Origin: an uncultured Christensenella sp.
GTDB taxonomy: Bacteria > Bacillota > Clostridia > Christensenellales > Pumilibacteraceae
Length of the DNA: 64,000 bases
Direction of reading: 5' to 3'
Assembly: GCA_910577995.1 (NCBI GenBank)
Contig: CAJTND010000002.1
Coordinates: 2,514-66,513 of the forward strand
The notes under the pieces are model-generated. The model worked only from the letters and a program-made list of their open reading frames with translations, did no database searches and was not told the DNA's origin. A program made the position numbers and the translations under genes. Every line of letters starts with the position of its first letter. The stretch's first letter is position 1. Of the stretch, positions 1 through 7,625 are shown piece by piece.

Positions 1-1400
1 AAGCCGTAGTCGACGGCATATCGGCGGACGGCGGGCTTTACGTTCCCGAGTCGATACCCAAGCTCGACTGGCACAGTCTTACGGACATGGTATACGCCGA
101 GCGCGCCGACGCGGTGCTTCGCGCGTACTTCGATTTCGACGTGACGGGCGTCGCGCAAGCCGCTTACGCAACGTTTGAAACGAACGATCCCGCGCCGACG
201 GTCAAGCTCGACGATAATCTTTTCGTTTTGGAGCTTTTCCACGGCAGGACGCACGCATTCAAGGATATGGCGCTCTCGGTGCTGCCGCGGCTCGTCGTTG
301 CGGCTAAGAAGGCTTTGGGCGTTACCGAAAAAACGCTTATACTCGTCGCGACGAGCGGCGACACGGGCAAAGCCGCGCTCGAAGGCTTCAAGGACGTGGA
401 CGGCACGCAGGTATGCGTGTTCTATCCGACGGACGGCGTGAGCGCGGTGCAAAAGCTCGCCATGCAGACGCAGGACGGCGGCAATGTTACGGTCGTCGGT
501 ATCGACGGCAATTTCGACGATGCGCAGACCGCGGTCAAGGCGGCTTTCGCCGACGCGGAGCTGAACGCCGCGCTCAAAGCGAAGGGCGTAGCGCTGTCCT
601 CGGCTAACTCTATCAATATAGGTCGGCTCGTTCCGCAGATAGCGTATTACTTTTCGGCGTACTGCGATCTCGTCGACAGCGGCGAGATCAAGCCCGGCGC
701 GGCGATAGACTTTGTCGTGCCGACGGGCAATTTCGGCAATATCCTCGCGGGCTGGTACGCGCGCGAAATGGGGTTGCCGATAAACCGTTTGGTATGCGCG
801 ACCAATCGCAACAGCGTGCTCCACGACTTTATCGGAACGGGTATTTACGACGTTAACCGCGAGTTTTACAAGACGACGAGCCCGTCGATGGACATACTCG
901 TTTCGAGCAATCTCGAACGACTGCTGTTCGAGGTGTCGGACAGGAATGCGGACGCGGTAAAGGGCTTTATGCAAAGCCTCAAAGCTACGGGACGATACGA
1001 GGTCGCGCCCAAGGACATCGAGCGCATACGCGAGGTGTTTTCGAGCGGCGCGGCGGACGACGAGGACGTTGCCGACGCGATAGATCGCATGTTCGACGAG
1101 TACGGGTATCTTATAGATCCGCACACGGCGGCGGCGTATCACACGGCGGAGCTGCGCGAGTTCGTGCGTCCTACGGTAATACTGTCTACAGCCGATCCGT
1201 GCAAGTTCGCGCCCGCGGTGACGGAGGCGCTCGGCGGCAGATCGGGCGAGGCGAGCAAAAAGCTGCTCGACGAACTGAGCGAGCTGACCGCGGTATCCGT
1301 GCCGGCGTCGCTGTACGAGGTGTTCGACAAGCCGATACGGTTTGACGGGACTATCGATAAAAACGGCGTGACGGCATTTATAGAAAAGAATTTCGGGTAA
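1..1400 (+). CDS. thrC: Threonine synthase, 5' end outside the window
   Basis: PLP-dependent enzyme converting O-phosphohomoserine to threonine. The reading frame is open from base 3 and already coding there: residues before the internal Met at base 87 read ISADGGLYVPESIPKLDW, a typical threonine synthase N-terminus, so the gene starts upstream and the Met at 87 is not the start. About 465 residues are visible against roughly 490 to 500 for the family, so only some 20 to 30 are missing. The PLP lysine lies in GRTHAFKDMAL (AAG at 261-263), and the glycine-rich VPTGNFGN phosphate-binding stretch follows around 718-741. trpS starts 8 bases after the stop and is probably co-transcribed. Confidence 0.95.
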   Translation, partial: AVVDGISADGGLYVPESIPKLDWHSLTDMVYAERADAVLRAYFDFDVTGVAQAAYATFETNDPAPTVKLDDNLFVLELFHGRTHAFKDMALSVLPRLVVAAKKALGVTEKTLILVATSGDTGKAALEGFKDVDGTQVCVFYPTDGVSAVQKLAMQTQDGGNVTVVGIDGNFDDAQTAVKAAFADAELNAALKAKGVALSSANSINIGRLVPQIAYYFSAYCDLVDSGEIKPGAAIDFVVPTGNFGNILAGWYAREMGLPINRLVCATNRNSVLHDFIGTGIYDVNREFYKTTSPSMDILVSSNLERLLFEVSDRNADAVKGFMQSLKATGRYEVAPKDIERIREVFSSGAADDEDVADAIDRMFDEYGYLIDPHTAAAYHTAELREFVRPTVILSTADPCKFAPAVTEALGGRSGEASKKLLDELSELTAVSVPASLYEVFDKPIRFDGTIDKNGVTAFIEKNFG

Positions 1401-1407
1401 TACTATT

Positions 1408-2427
1408 ATGGAAACGATGACGGAAAACAAAAGCGAAAACAAAAAACGCGTGTTCTCGGCGATAAAGCCGACGGGCAATCCGACGCTCGGCAACTATCTC
1501 GGCGCAATGCAGTACTGGGGCGGTATGTCCGACGAATACGACTGTATTTTTTCCGTTGCCGATCTTCACGCGATAACCGTTGCGATCGAACCGAAGGACC
1601 TGCGCGAAAACTCCAAGCGGCTGTTCGCGCTCCTCATCGCCGTAGGCATCGACCCCGAAAAGAACGTCGTGTTCATGCAGTCGCACGTGCGCGCGCACAG
1701 CGAGCTGTGCTGGCTGCTCAATAACTATACGATGTTCGGCGAGGCGCGGCGCATGACGCAGTTTAAGGAAAAGAGCGAGAAAGCGCCCGAGAATATCAAC
1801 GTCGGGCTTTTCGATTATCCCGTGCTCATGGCGGCGGATATACTGCTTTATCAGACGGATATCGTGCCCGTCGGCGAAGATCAGCTTCAACACGTGGAGC
1901 TGTGCCGCAACATCGCCGAGCGGTTCAACAACAGATATTCGCCGACCTTCAAGATGCCGGAGGGCAAAGTGCCCAAAGCGGGCGCGCGCATATATTCGCT
2001 TACCGACCCGACCGCAAAGATGGGCAAGAGCGACAGCGGCGACGCCGGCGCGGTGTTCATCCTTGACACGCCCGAAACGATAATGCGCAAGTTTAAGCGC
2101 GCGGTTACGGACAGCGATGCGGCAGTCAAGGCGTCGCCCGACAAGCCCGGCATAACCAATCTGCTCAACATCTACGCCGCGCTTTGCGGCATCACCGTAG
2201 CCGCGGCGGAGGCGGAGTTCGACGGCTGCGATTATGCGACGTTCAAGACGCGCGTCGGCGAGGCGGCGGTGGAGCGGCTGCGCCCCGTCCGCGAAAAGTA
2301 CGACGCTCTGCGCCGCGACGACGGTCGGCTTTCGGAGCTGATGCGCGCGGGCGCGGACACCGCTGCGAGGATAGCGGCGCGCACGCTCGAAAAAGTATAC
2401 AAGAAGATAGGGTTCGTGCGGACGTAA
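1408..2427 (+). CDS. trpS: Tryptophanyl-tRNA synthetase
   Basis: Class I aminoacyl-tRNA synthetase charging tRNA-Trp, 339 residues, the normal length. The HIGH-equivalent lies in PTGNPTLGNYLGA (about residues 22-34) and the KMSKS-equivalent is KMGKS near residue 208. A second Met four codons in (ATG at 1417) could also start it, since no strong ribosome site is visible ahead of either. It sits 8 bases after thrC, and its stop overlaps the next start by one base (TAATG at 2425-2429), so the three genes look like one transcript. Confidence 0.95.
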   Translation: METMTENKSENKKRVFSAIKPTGNPTLGNYLGAMQYWGGMSDEYDCIFSVADLHAITVAIEPKDLRENSKRLFALLIAVGIDPEKNVVFMQSHVRAHSELCWLLNNYTMFGEARRMTQFKEKSEKAPENINVGLFDYPVLMAADILLYQTDIVPVGEDQLQHVELCRNIAERFNNRYSPTFKMPEGKVPKAGARIYSLTDPTAKMGKSDSGDAGAVFILDTPETIMRKFKRAVTDSDAAVKASPDKPGITNLLNIYAALCGITVAAAEAEFDGCDYATFKTRVGEAAVERLRPVREKYDALRRDDGRLSELMRAGADTAARIAARTLEKVYKKIGFVRT

Positions 2428-3299
2428 TGTACGGCTACCTCGTTCCCGACAAGTCAAAGCTCCGCGCGTCCGACTTCGTGCTTTACCGCGCGTTTTATTG
2501 CGGGCTGTGTTGCGAGATAGGCAGGACGTACGGACAGCTCCCGCGCTTTACGACCAACTACGACTTCGCGTTTTTTTCCGCGCTGTTGCATGACTACGCG
2601 AGCGCGGACATAGTGATAGAAGAGCATAAGTGCGTGCTCAATCCCATTACCAAAAAAGCGACGCTGATGAATAATCCGCTTTTGGAACGACTCGCGGCGG
2701 CTAACATACTTCTGTCCTACGGCAAAGCCGACGACGGCGTAAAGGACGGCGACGGCGCAAAATACCGATTGCTCAGGCGCGTGCTCAAAAAACCTTTCCG
2801 CCGAGCGGAGAAGATCTGCCCCGAGGCATGGGCGGAGATCAAAAGATCGGCGAAGCTCCAGGACGAAACGGAAAAAGCCGCGGTAGCGAGCCTCGACCGC
2901 GCCGCAGACCCGTTCGCGAGCCTTTTGCGCGCGATGCCCGAGGCAGTGCTCGGCAGGGCGGCGGACGACGGCATAAAAGGGCTGTGCTACAACATAGGCA
3001 AGTTCGTTTACCTCGCGGACGCGCTCGACGACATAGCGGACGACGCGAAGAAAAAACGGTACAATCCGTTTCTCGCGACTTACGGCAAGTTTACCGATAG
3101 GAAGAAGTTTATCGCCGAACACAAAGCCGATATCGAGTTCGCGTTCGCCTCGATTTGCGGCAGAGCGGCTTCGTACTTCTACGGCATGAAGTTCACGCAG
3201 AGCCGCTCGCTGTTGGAAAACATAGTAGTTCACGGCATGAAAGCCAAGACCGACGAGCTGTTGCGCTCGGAAAAGAAACTACCGCCGCCGAAAATTTAA
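2427..3299 (+). CDS. DUF5685-family protein, function unknown
   Basis: 290 residues from the ATG at 2427, which overlaps the trpS stop by one base; a longer in-frame extension to 2184 lies inside trpS and is rejected. The N-terminus has the cysteine cluster FYCGLCCEIGRTYG (residues about 23-36) followed by TTNYDFAFFSALLHDY, as I recall for the DUF5685 family of Firmicutes. The rest is charged and alpha-helical in character, with no signal peptide. The family has no settled function that I know. A J-domain-like gene follows after 91 bases; I recall this pairing from other Clostridia, but that is memory and not a search. Confidence 0.75.
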   Translation: MYGYLVPDKSKLRASDFVLYRAFYCGLCCEIGRTYGQLPRFTTNYDFAFFSALLHDYASADIVIEEHKCVLNPITKKATLMNNPLLERLAAANILLSYGKADDGVKDGDGAKYRLLRRVLKKPFRRAEKICPEAWAEIKRSAKLQDETEKAAVASLDRAADPFASLLRAMPEAVLGRAADDGIKGLCYNIGKFVYLADALDDIADDAKKKRYNPFLATYGKFTDRKKFIAEHKADIEFAFASICGRAASYFYGMKFTQSRSLLENIVVHGMKAKTDELLRSEKKLPPPKI

Positions 3300-3390
3300 T
3301 CTGATTCTAATCTTTGTAAAATGCGATTTTAATCGGCAAGCAGTATCATAGAACGGTAAAGGGTTAGAAACCACCCATAAGGAGATCGAA

Positions 3391-4023
3391 ATGAAAGACC
3401 CCTATGTAGTCCTCGGACTTGATAAAAACTCATCGCCCGAACTTCTCAAAGCGAGATATAAAGAGCTCCGCGACCTGTACGGCGAACAGCGGTTCAAGTC
3501 GGGCGAGGAGGGCAACGACGGCGCGCGCAAGCTCCAAGAGCTCGAGGAGGCGTGGCTTTTGATAGATTCCGACCTCGGCAGACGCGGCACGGACGAATTC
3601 GTCGGCGATTACGGCAAGGTCGACGCGCTCATCCGCGACGGCAAGTACAACGAGGCGCAGGACGTGCTCGATTCGATAAGCGACCGCGGCGGCGAGTGGC
3701 ATTATATGCAGGCTATCGTTTTTTATAAACGCGATTGGCTTATAGAGGCGCGCACTCAGCTCGAAATGGCGTTGCAGGACGACCCGTCCAACGCCAAGTA
3801 CCGCAACTCGCTCGAAAAGCTCAAAATGACGATACAGAATCCCGATAAGGGCGCGGCGAACTTCGCCGGGAACGGCGGCGCATACAATGCGGGCGTCAAC
3901 GGCGGGGGGGAGCCGTTAGATCAACCCTCGCAAGCCGAGCAGATGTCAAACTGCCTTACATCTTGCTGCTGCGCTTACTGTCTGACCGACTGTCTTTGTA
4001 CGTCTATGCGCTGCTGCTTCTGA
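3391..4023 (+). CDS. J-domain-like protein with TPR-like middle and cysteine-rich tail
   Basis: 210 residues with a clear AAGGAG site 6 to 7 bases before the ATG. Residues 1-60 (DPYVVLGLDKNSSPELLKA onward) match helices I and II of a DnaJ J domain, but the HPD tripeptide that stimulates DnaK ATPase is replaced by a sequence around LYGEQRF, so a classical co-chaperone role is doubtful. Residues about 75-150 resemble one or two TPR-like helical pairs. A Gly/Asn-rich linker follows, and the last 24 residues hold ten cysteines. The tail could bind metal or carry lipid or disulfide chemistry; none of this is shown. The stop overlaps the next gene by one base. Confidence 0.7.
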   Translation: MKDPYVVLGLDKNSSPELLKARYKELRDLYGEQRFKSGEEGNDGARKLQELEEAWLLIDSDLGRRGTDEFVGDYGKVDALIRDGKYNEAQDVLDSISDRGGEWHYMQAIVFYKRDWLIEARTQLEMALQDDPSNAKYRNSLEKLKMTIQNPDKGAANFAGNGGAYNAGVNGGGEPLDQPSQAEQMSNCLTSCCCAYCLTDCLCTSMRCCF

Positions 4024-4778
4024 TGCGCGCAAATACGAGAAAACTCACCACGGCGGCTGTGTGTACCGCGCTCGCGATATTGCTTTGCGTGTGTACCGCA
4101 TACCTGCCGCTTAGCGTAATGCCGCTGTATTTGGCGGCATTATGTATATTTATCGCGTGCAGGCGGTGCGGCGTCGTCTACGGGCTTTTATGCGCCGCGG
4201 CGTCCGTCGGACTGATGTTTTTGATGACGGGACTGAGCGTCAAGTGGTTCGTGTTCCTGTTCATGTTCGCGCCTTACGGCATAGCGACGAGCTTTGCGCA
4301 TAAGTTCGATTATTTTCGCCTCAAACGCGGTATCGTCCGCGGCTTGATCGCCGCGGTCTACTTCAACCTGACATTCGGGATGATCTATGTTCTTGCGGTA
4401 AAGGTGACGGGCGTCGGGCTCGACGTGCCCGTCGCGGACTGGGCGGGCAAGCTCGGCGGATACTACGTGCTCGCGCTGATAGCGACGGCTGTGCTCGTTC
4501 CGCTCGACGTTGTGTTTACGGGACTTTCGGCGGTATTGCTTAGATACGTCCCTGCGATCAAAGACAAAAAACGTCGTCCGCCCGCGTCCGATAGCGGCGT
4601 TGCGGCTACCGACGGCGATACGCGTTACGATATCTTCGGATACGAAACAAAGCGGAGCGTCGAAACTTTCGAGAGCGGACAAAAAGGCGAGAGCGGAGAA
4701 AAGGACGAAACGAGCGTCGACGGCGAGAACAAGCCCGACGATGAAAAAAACGGCAGAGCCGACGGGCTCGGCGAGTAG
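4023..4778 (+). CDS. Integral membrane protein resembling an ECF transporter S component
   Basis: 251 residues from the ATG at 4023, which overlaps the stop of the J-like gene (TGATG). The N-terminus RKLTTAAVCTALAILL is the usual opening of ECF S components (RKLT, then a first helix rich in small residues). Hydrophobic segments lie near residues 9-30, 33-47, 50-69, 74-92, 106-127 and 146-175. The last 70 residues are charged, hydrophilic and cytoplasmic in type, which is unusual for an S component; a YybS-like DUF2232 protein is the alternative. Substrate unknown. Partner ATPases would have to lie elsewhere. Confidence 0.55.
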   Translation: MRANTRKLTTAAVCTALAILLCVCTAYLPLSVMPLYLAALCIFIACRRCGVVYGLLCAAASVGLMFLMTGLSVKWFVFLFMFAPYGIATSFAHKFDYFRLKRGIVRGLIAAVYFNLTFGMIYVLAVKVTGVGLDVPVADWAGKLGGYYVLALIATAVLVPLDVVFTGLSAVLLRYVPAIKDKKRRPPASDSGVAATDGDTRYDIFGYETKRSVETFESGQKGESGEKDETSVDGENKPDDEKNGRADGLGE

Positions 4779-4833
4779 CTTTTTGCTCGGCGGCTTGGCG
4801 TGTCGGCTGTACATAAGGTGTGCCTTAATATAT

Positions 4834-4862
4834 TTGACATATAAAAAACGATTTGTTAGAAT
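4834..4862 (+). promoter_or_regulatory. Promoter of degV
   Basis: TTGACA at 4834-4839, 17-base spacer, TAGAAT at 4857-4862. Followed by AAAGGAG at 4868-4874, 12 bases before the degV ATG. Confidence 0.75.
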
Positions 4863-4886
4863 ATACGAAAGGAGTACCGAAACAGG

Positions 4887-5771
4887 ATGAACAAAGTCAG
4901 GATCGTTACGGACGGTTGTTCCGATCTGCCCGATGAGTGGCGCGAGCGTTACGGCATAGACGTAGCGCCGTTGACGCTCGTTTGGGGCGGCGAACAGCGT
5001 ACCGTGTCCGACGGCGAGTTCTTTTCGGTCGACGAGTTTTACGACGCCATGCGAAACGGCGTAAAAATGGATCTCGGCAAAACTCCCGAAAATGCGTTTG
5101 CCGAGCTGTTCGGCAGGTATGCGGGCGATACAGTGATCTACATAGGCTGTTCGTCGGCGATGTCGGCGGTGTATTCGGTCGGCGCGGCGGTCGCGGAGCG
5201 GCTCAACGCCGAGGGCGCGGATATACGCGCCGTGGATTGCAAGGCGTCTGGCGGCGCGCAGGGACTTATTGTGTGCGAGGCGGCTGAGCTCGCGGCGACG
5301 GGCGCGGACGCAGACCGCGTGCTCGAGCTGATAGCCGAGCTTTCCGCGCATGTAAGACAGGTCGGCACTACCGACGATCTCGAATACTTAAAGCGTTCGG
5401 GCCGGGTCAAAGCGTCAACGGCGTTCTTCGGGAATCTTTTCGGCATAAAGCCCATAATCGTCAGCGACGCGTCGGGCATGTACCGCGTCGCGAAAAAGGT
5501 AAAGGGCAAGCGCAACGCGCTCGACGAGTGCGTCGATACTTTCAAAAAGCTCGTGTGCTATCCCGGCAATCCGATGCCCATAACCGAGCAGACGGTCTAT
5601 ATCGGCAACGCCGACTGCGCCGACGACGCGGAATACTGCGCCGCGCGCATAGCGAGCGAGCTTGCGCCCAAGGAAATCATGATACATTCGATCGGTCCGG
5701 GCATCGGCTCGATGGTAGGTCCGACCGCTGTTGCGCTTTTCGGGTTCGGCAAGCCGACCGCCGAGCAGTGA
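4887..5771 (+). CDS. degV: DegV family fatty-acid-binding protein
   Basis: 294 residues, the usual length. DegV/FakB-type proteins bind a fatty acid and present it to the kinase FakA for phosphorylation. The opening VRIVTDGCSDLP matches the family signature (ITDSTSDLP), with Cys in place of one Ser or Thr. The second lobe carries LEYLKRSGRVKAS (about residues 167-179) and the late HSIGPGIGSMVGP stretch. The loop that usually reads TSQPS is MDLGKTPENAF here, a departure in the lipid-pocket region. It has its own promoter. No fakA-like kinase is present in the window. Confidence 0.85.
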   Translation: MNKVRIVTDGCSDLPDEWRERYGIDVAPLTLVWGGEQRTVSDGEFFSVDEFYDAMRNGVKMDLGKTPENAFAELFGRYAGDTVIYIGCSSAMSAVYSVGAAVAERLNAEGADIRAVDCKASGGAQGLIVCEAAELAATGADADRVLELIAELSAHVRQVGTTDDLEYLKRSGRVKASTAFFGNLFGIKPIIVSDASGMYRVAKKVKGKRNALDECVDTFKKLVCYPGNPMPITEQTVYIGNADCADDAEYCAARIASELAPKEIMIHSIGPGIGSMVGPTAVALFGFGKPTAEQ

Positions 5772-5782
5772 TCGCGGCAAAC

Positions 5783-5812
5783 AAAAACAGCCGAGATCAT
5801 TCGGCTGGTTTA
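5783..5812. terminator. Hairpin terminator between degV and the PHP gene
   Basis: CAGCCGA at 5788-5794 pairs with TCGGCTG at 5801-5807 around a 6-base loop. On the minus strand it is followed by a run of five T, so it mainly ends the reverse PHP gene. A second weaker hairpin (GCGGAT/ATCCGT) lies near 5833-5846. Confidence 0.7.
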
Positions 5813-5852
5813 TAAAAAGCTTATAGTAACGGGCGGCGGATATATCCGTCGC

Positions 5853-6635
5853 TTATTTGTTTTTGCCGAATATCCCGTCGAGGAATTTTTCCGCTTCGGC
5901 GAAATGCTGACCTATCGACGCGGAAAAATGCGCGTCCGAGCCGAGTACGGGACGCACGCCGCCCGCGGCTTTGTACGCGCGCAAAAAGTCGGCGCGCGGC
6001 AGGCGGAACTCTCCGCCCGAGTTGGTGTTCTCTTCAAACCGAATGCCTTTGGCGACGGCTTTTTCGATTATCTCGTCGAAAAGCGGCTTGAACAGCTCGT
6101 ATGTCATTTCGCGTTCGCCCGCGGGGTACGGCGCGTAACGCTCGGGAAAGCCGAGGTGTCCCACCGTGCAGAATCCGTAGGGCGCGTCGAGCGACGCGGA
6201 CACGGCTTTTAAGTATTCCGTATACGCCGCATCGCGCCCGAGCTCGAAGCAGTTGTGCGAGTCGGTATGCGGCGAATAGTAATGCACGCTGTTGATGACG
6301 TATTCGAGCGGAAGGTCTTGGACGATACGCGCGGTCTCTTCCGCGTGCTTGCGCTCGAAGCCTATCTCCATGCCGATATATACTGTAAGATCGGGATTGT
6401 CGCGGCGCACGCGTTCCCAGGTCTTGAAGTACAGCTCGAAGTCGGGCAGGTAGCCGTTCCAATGCCCGACGTCGATATGGTCGGTGACGATGAATCCGCG
6501 CAGCCCGCGACTGCGCACGACGTCCGCTATGCGCTGAGGCTCGTCCGCGCCGGCGTGGGCGGCGTCGGGCGAGAACCTGCTGTGTATATGGCAGTCGATC
6601 CCGAAAAGATCGGCGTTTTGCGGTAAAAGCTTCAT
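5853..6635 (-). CDS. PHP-domain phosphatase, histidinol-phosphatase-like
   Basis: 260 residues from the ATG at 6633-6635. A longer frame to 6689 is rejected because a full promoter occupies 6661-6689. The metal-binding PHP motifs are visible: DCHIHSRFS near the N-terminus, VTDHID, EIGFE, and a C-terminal LGSDAHF. This is the layout of the HisK/HisJ family, which hydrolyses histidinol phosphate, although many stand-alone PHP proteins act on other phosphoesters. No his genes are nearby, so the substrate is open. Transcribed against its neighbours as a single gene. Confidence 0.8.
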   Translation of the reverse strand: MKLLPQNADLFGIDCHIHSRFSPDAAHAGADEPQRIADVVRSRGLRGFIVTDHIDVGHWNGYLPDFELYFKTWERVRRDNPDLTVYIGMEIGFERKHAEETARIVQDLPLEYVINSVHYYSPHTDSHNCFELGRDAAYTEYLKAVSASLDAPYGFCTVGHLGFPERYAPYPAGEREMTYELFKPLFDEIIEKAVAKGIRFEENTNSGGEFRLPRADFLRAYKAAGGVRPVLGSDAHFSASIGQHFAEAEKFLDGIFGKNK

Positions 6636-6660
6636 TTTGTAGGACTTTTCTCCGATATCA

Positions 6661-6689
6661 AGTATATCATGTTCCGCGGAATTTGTCAA
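6661..6689 (-). promoter_or_regulatory. Promoter of the PHP phosphatase gene
   Basis: On the minus strand TTGACA (6684-6689), a 17-base spacer and TATACT (6661-6666). GGAG follows about 14 bases before the ATG at 6635. Confidence 0.8.
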
Positions 6690-6740
6690 ACATGCCGAAA
6701 GTCGCGCTTGCAGACGGCAGTTTTGCCTATATAAAATCGG

Positions 6741-6769
6741 TTGCTTTATTTTGCGGTCTGTGATATAAT
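6741..6769 (+). promoter_or_regulatory. Promoter of rsmA, predicted leaderless
   Basis: TTGCTT (6741-6746), 17-base spacer, TATAAT (6764-6769). Only 6 bases separate the -10 box from GTG at 6776 and 9 from ATG at 6779, so transcription should begin at the start codon. No ribosome site is present. Confidence 0.75.
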
Positions 6770-6775
6770 CATTCC

Positions 6776-7585
6776 GTGATGGATTACGAGAGCGTTCTCA
6801 TAAAACACCGATTCAAATACAAAAAATCGCTCGGGCAGAACTTCATTTTCGACGACGAACTGCTCGACGAGATCGCCGAGGCAGGCGGCGCGGACGGCGC
6901 GACCGTCGTCGAGATCGGCGCGGGCGCGGGCACTCTTTCGCGCGCCATAGCCAAGCGGTGCAAAAAGCTCCACGCGTTCGAGATAGACGCGGAGCTTTTC
7001 CCTATACTCGCGGAAACGCTCGACGGCTTCGACAACGTTCAGCTTATGAGCAACGACGTGACCGAGCTCGGCATAGAAACGGTCGACATGCTGATAGGCG
7101 AGCCGTACACGGTGATAGCCAACCTGCCTTATTACATAACCACGCCGCTCATATTCATGTTTCTCAAAAGCGAGCTTTGCGGCTCGATAACCTGTCTTGT
7201 TCAAAAGGAAGTGGCGGAGCGCGTGTGCGCGAAGGACGGCGGCGACTTCGGAGTGTTGTCCGCGTCGGTGCAGGCGGTAGCCGAGCCGAGGATAGTCCGT
7301 ATAGTCAAGTCGTGGGCGTTCGACCCACAGCCCGACGTCGACAGCGCGGTGCTGCGGCTCGACAGAGTGGCGGGCACTGCGTATTCCGACGAGCTCCACG
7401 CCTTTTTGAAGGATTGCTTCGCGCAAAAGCGCAAGACGCTCGTCAACAACCTGACGTCCGTCGGCGTAGCCAAAGCCGACGTGACCGCCGCGCTCGACAA
7501 GCTCGGGTTTTCCCCGACGGCGCGTGCGGAAGAGCTGGGCGCGGCTAAGCTCCGCGAGCTCGGCGAATTTCTCGGCAAACTTTAA
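6776..7585 (+). CDS. rsmA: 16S rRNA (adenine-N6,N6)-dimethyltransferase RsmA/KsgA
   Basis: SAM-dependent enzyme dimethylating two adjacent adenines near the 3' end of 16S rRNA during 30S assembly. It has 269 residues if the GTG at 6776 is used, one fewer from the ATG at 6779. Motif I VEIGAGAGTLS (about 45-55) binds SAM, the catalytic motif IV is NLPYY (116-120), and the opening KKSLGQNFIFD is typical. The promoter abuts the start codon, so the mRNA is probably leaderless. GTG sits at the exact expected transcription start, which favours it slightly. pckA follows after 40 bases. Confidence 0.93.
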   Translation: MMDYESVLIKHRFKYKKSLGQNFIFDDELLDEIAEAGGADGATVVEIGAGAGTLSRAIAKRCKKLHAFEIDAELFPILAETLDGFDNVQLMSNDVTELGIETVDMLIGEPYTVIANLPYYITTPLIFMFLKSELCGSITCLVQKEVAERVCAKDGGDFGVLSASVQAVAEPRIVRIVKSWAFDPQPDVDSAVLRLDRVAGTAYSDELHAFLKDCFAQKRKTLVNNLTSVGVAKADVTAALDKLGFSPTARAEELGAAKLRELGEFLGKL

Positions 7586-7625
7586 CAGTCAAAATTAGGG
7601 CGGCTAAGCCCAAAAAGGAGCATAT

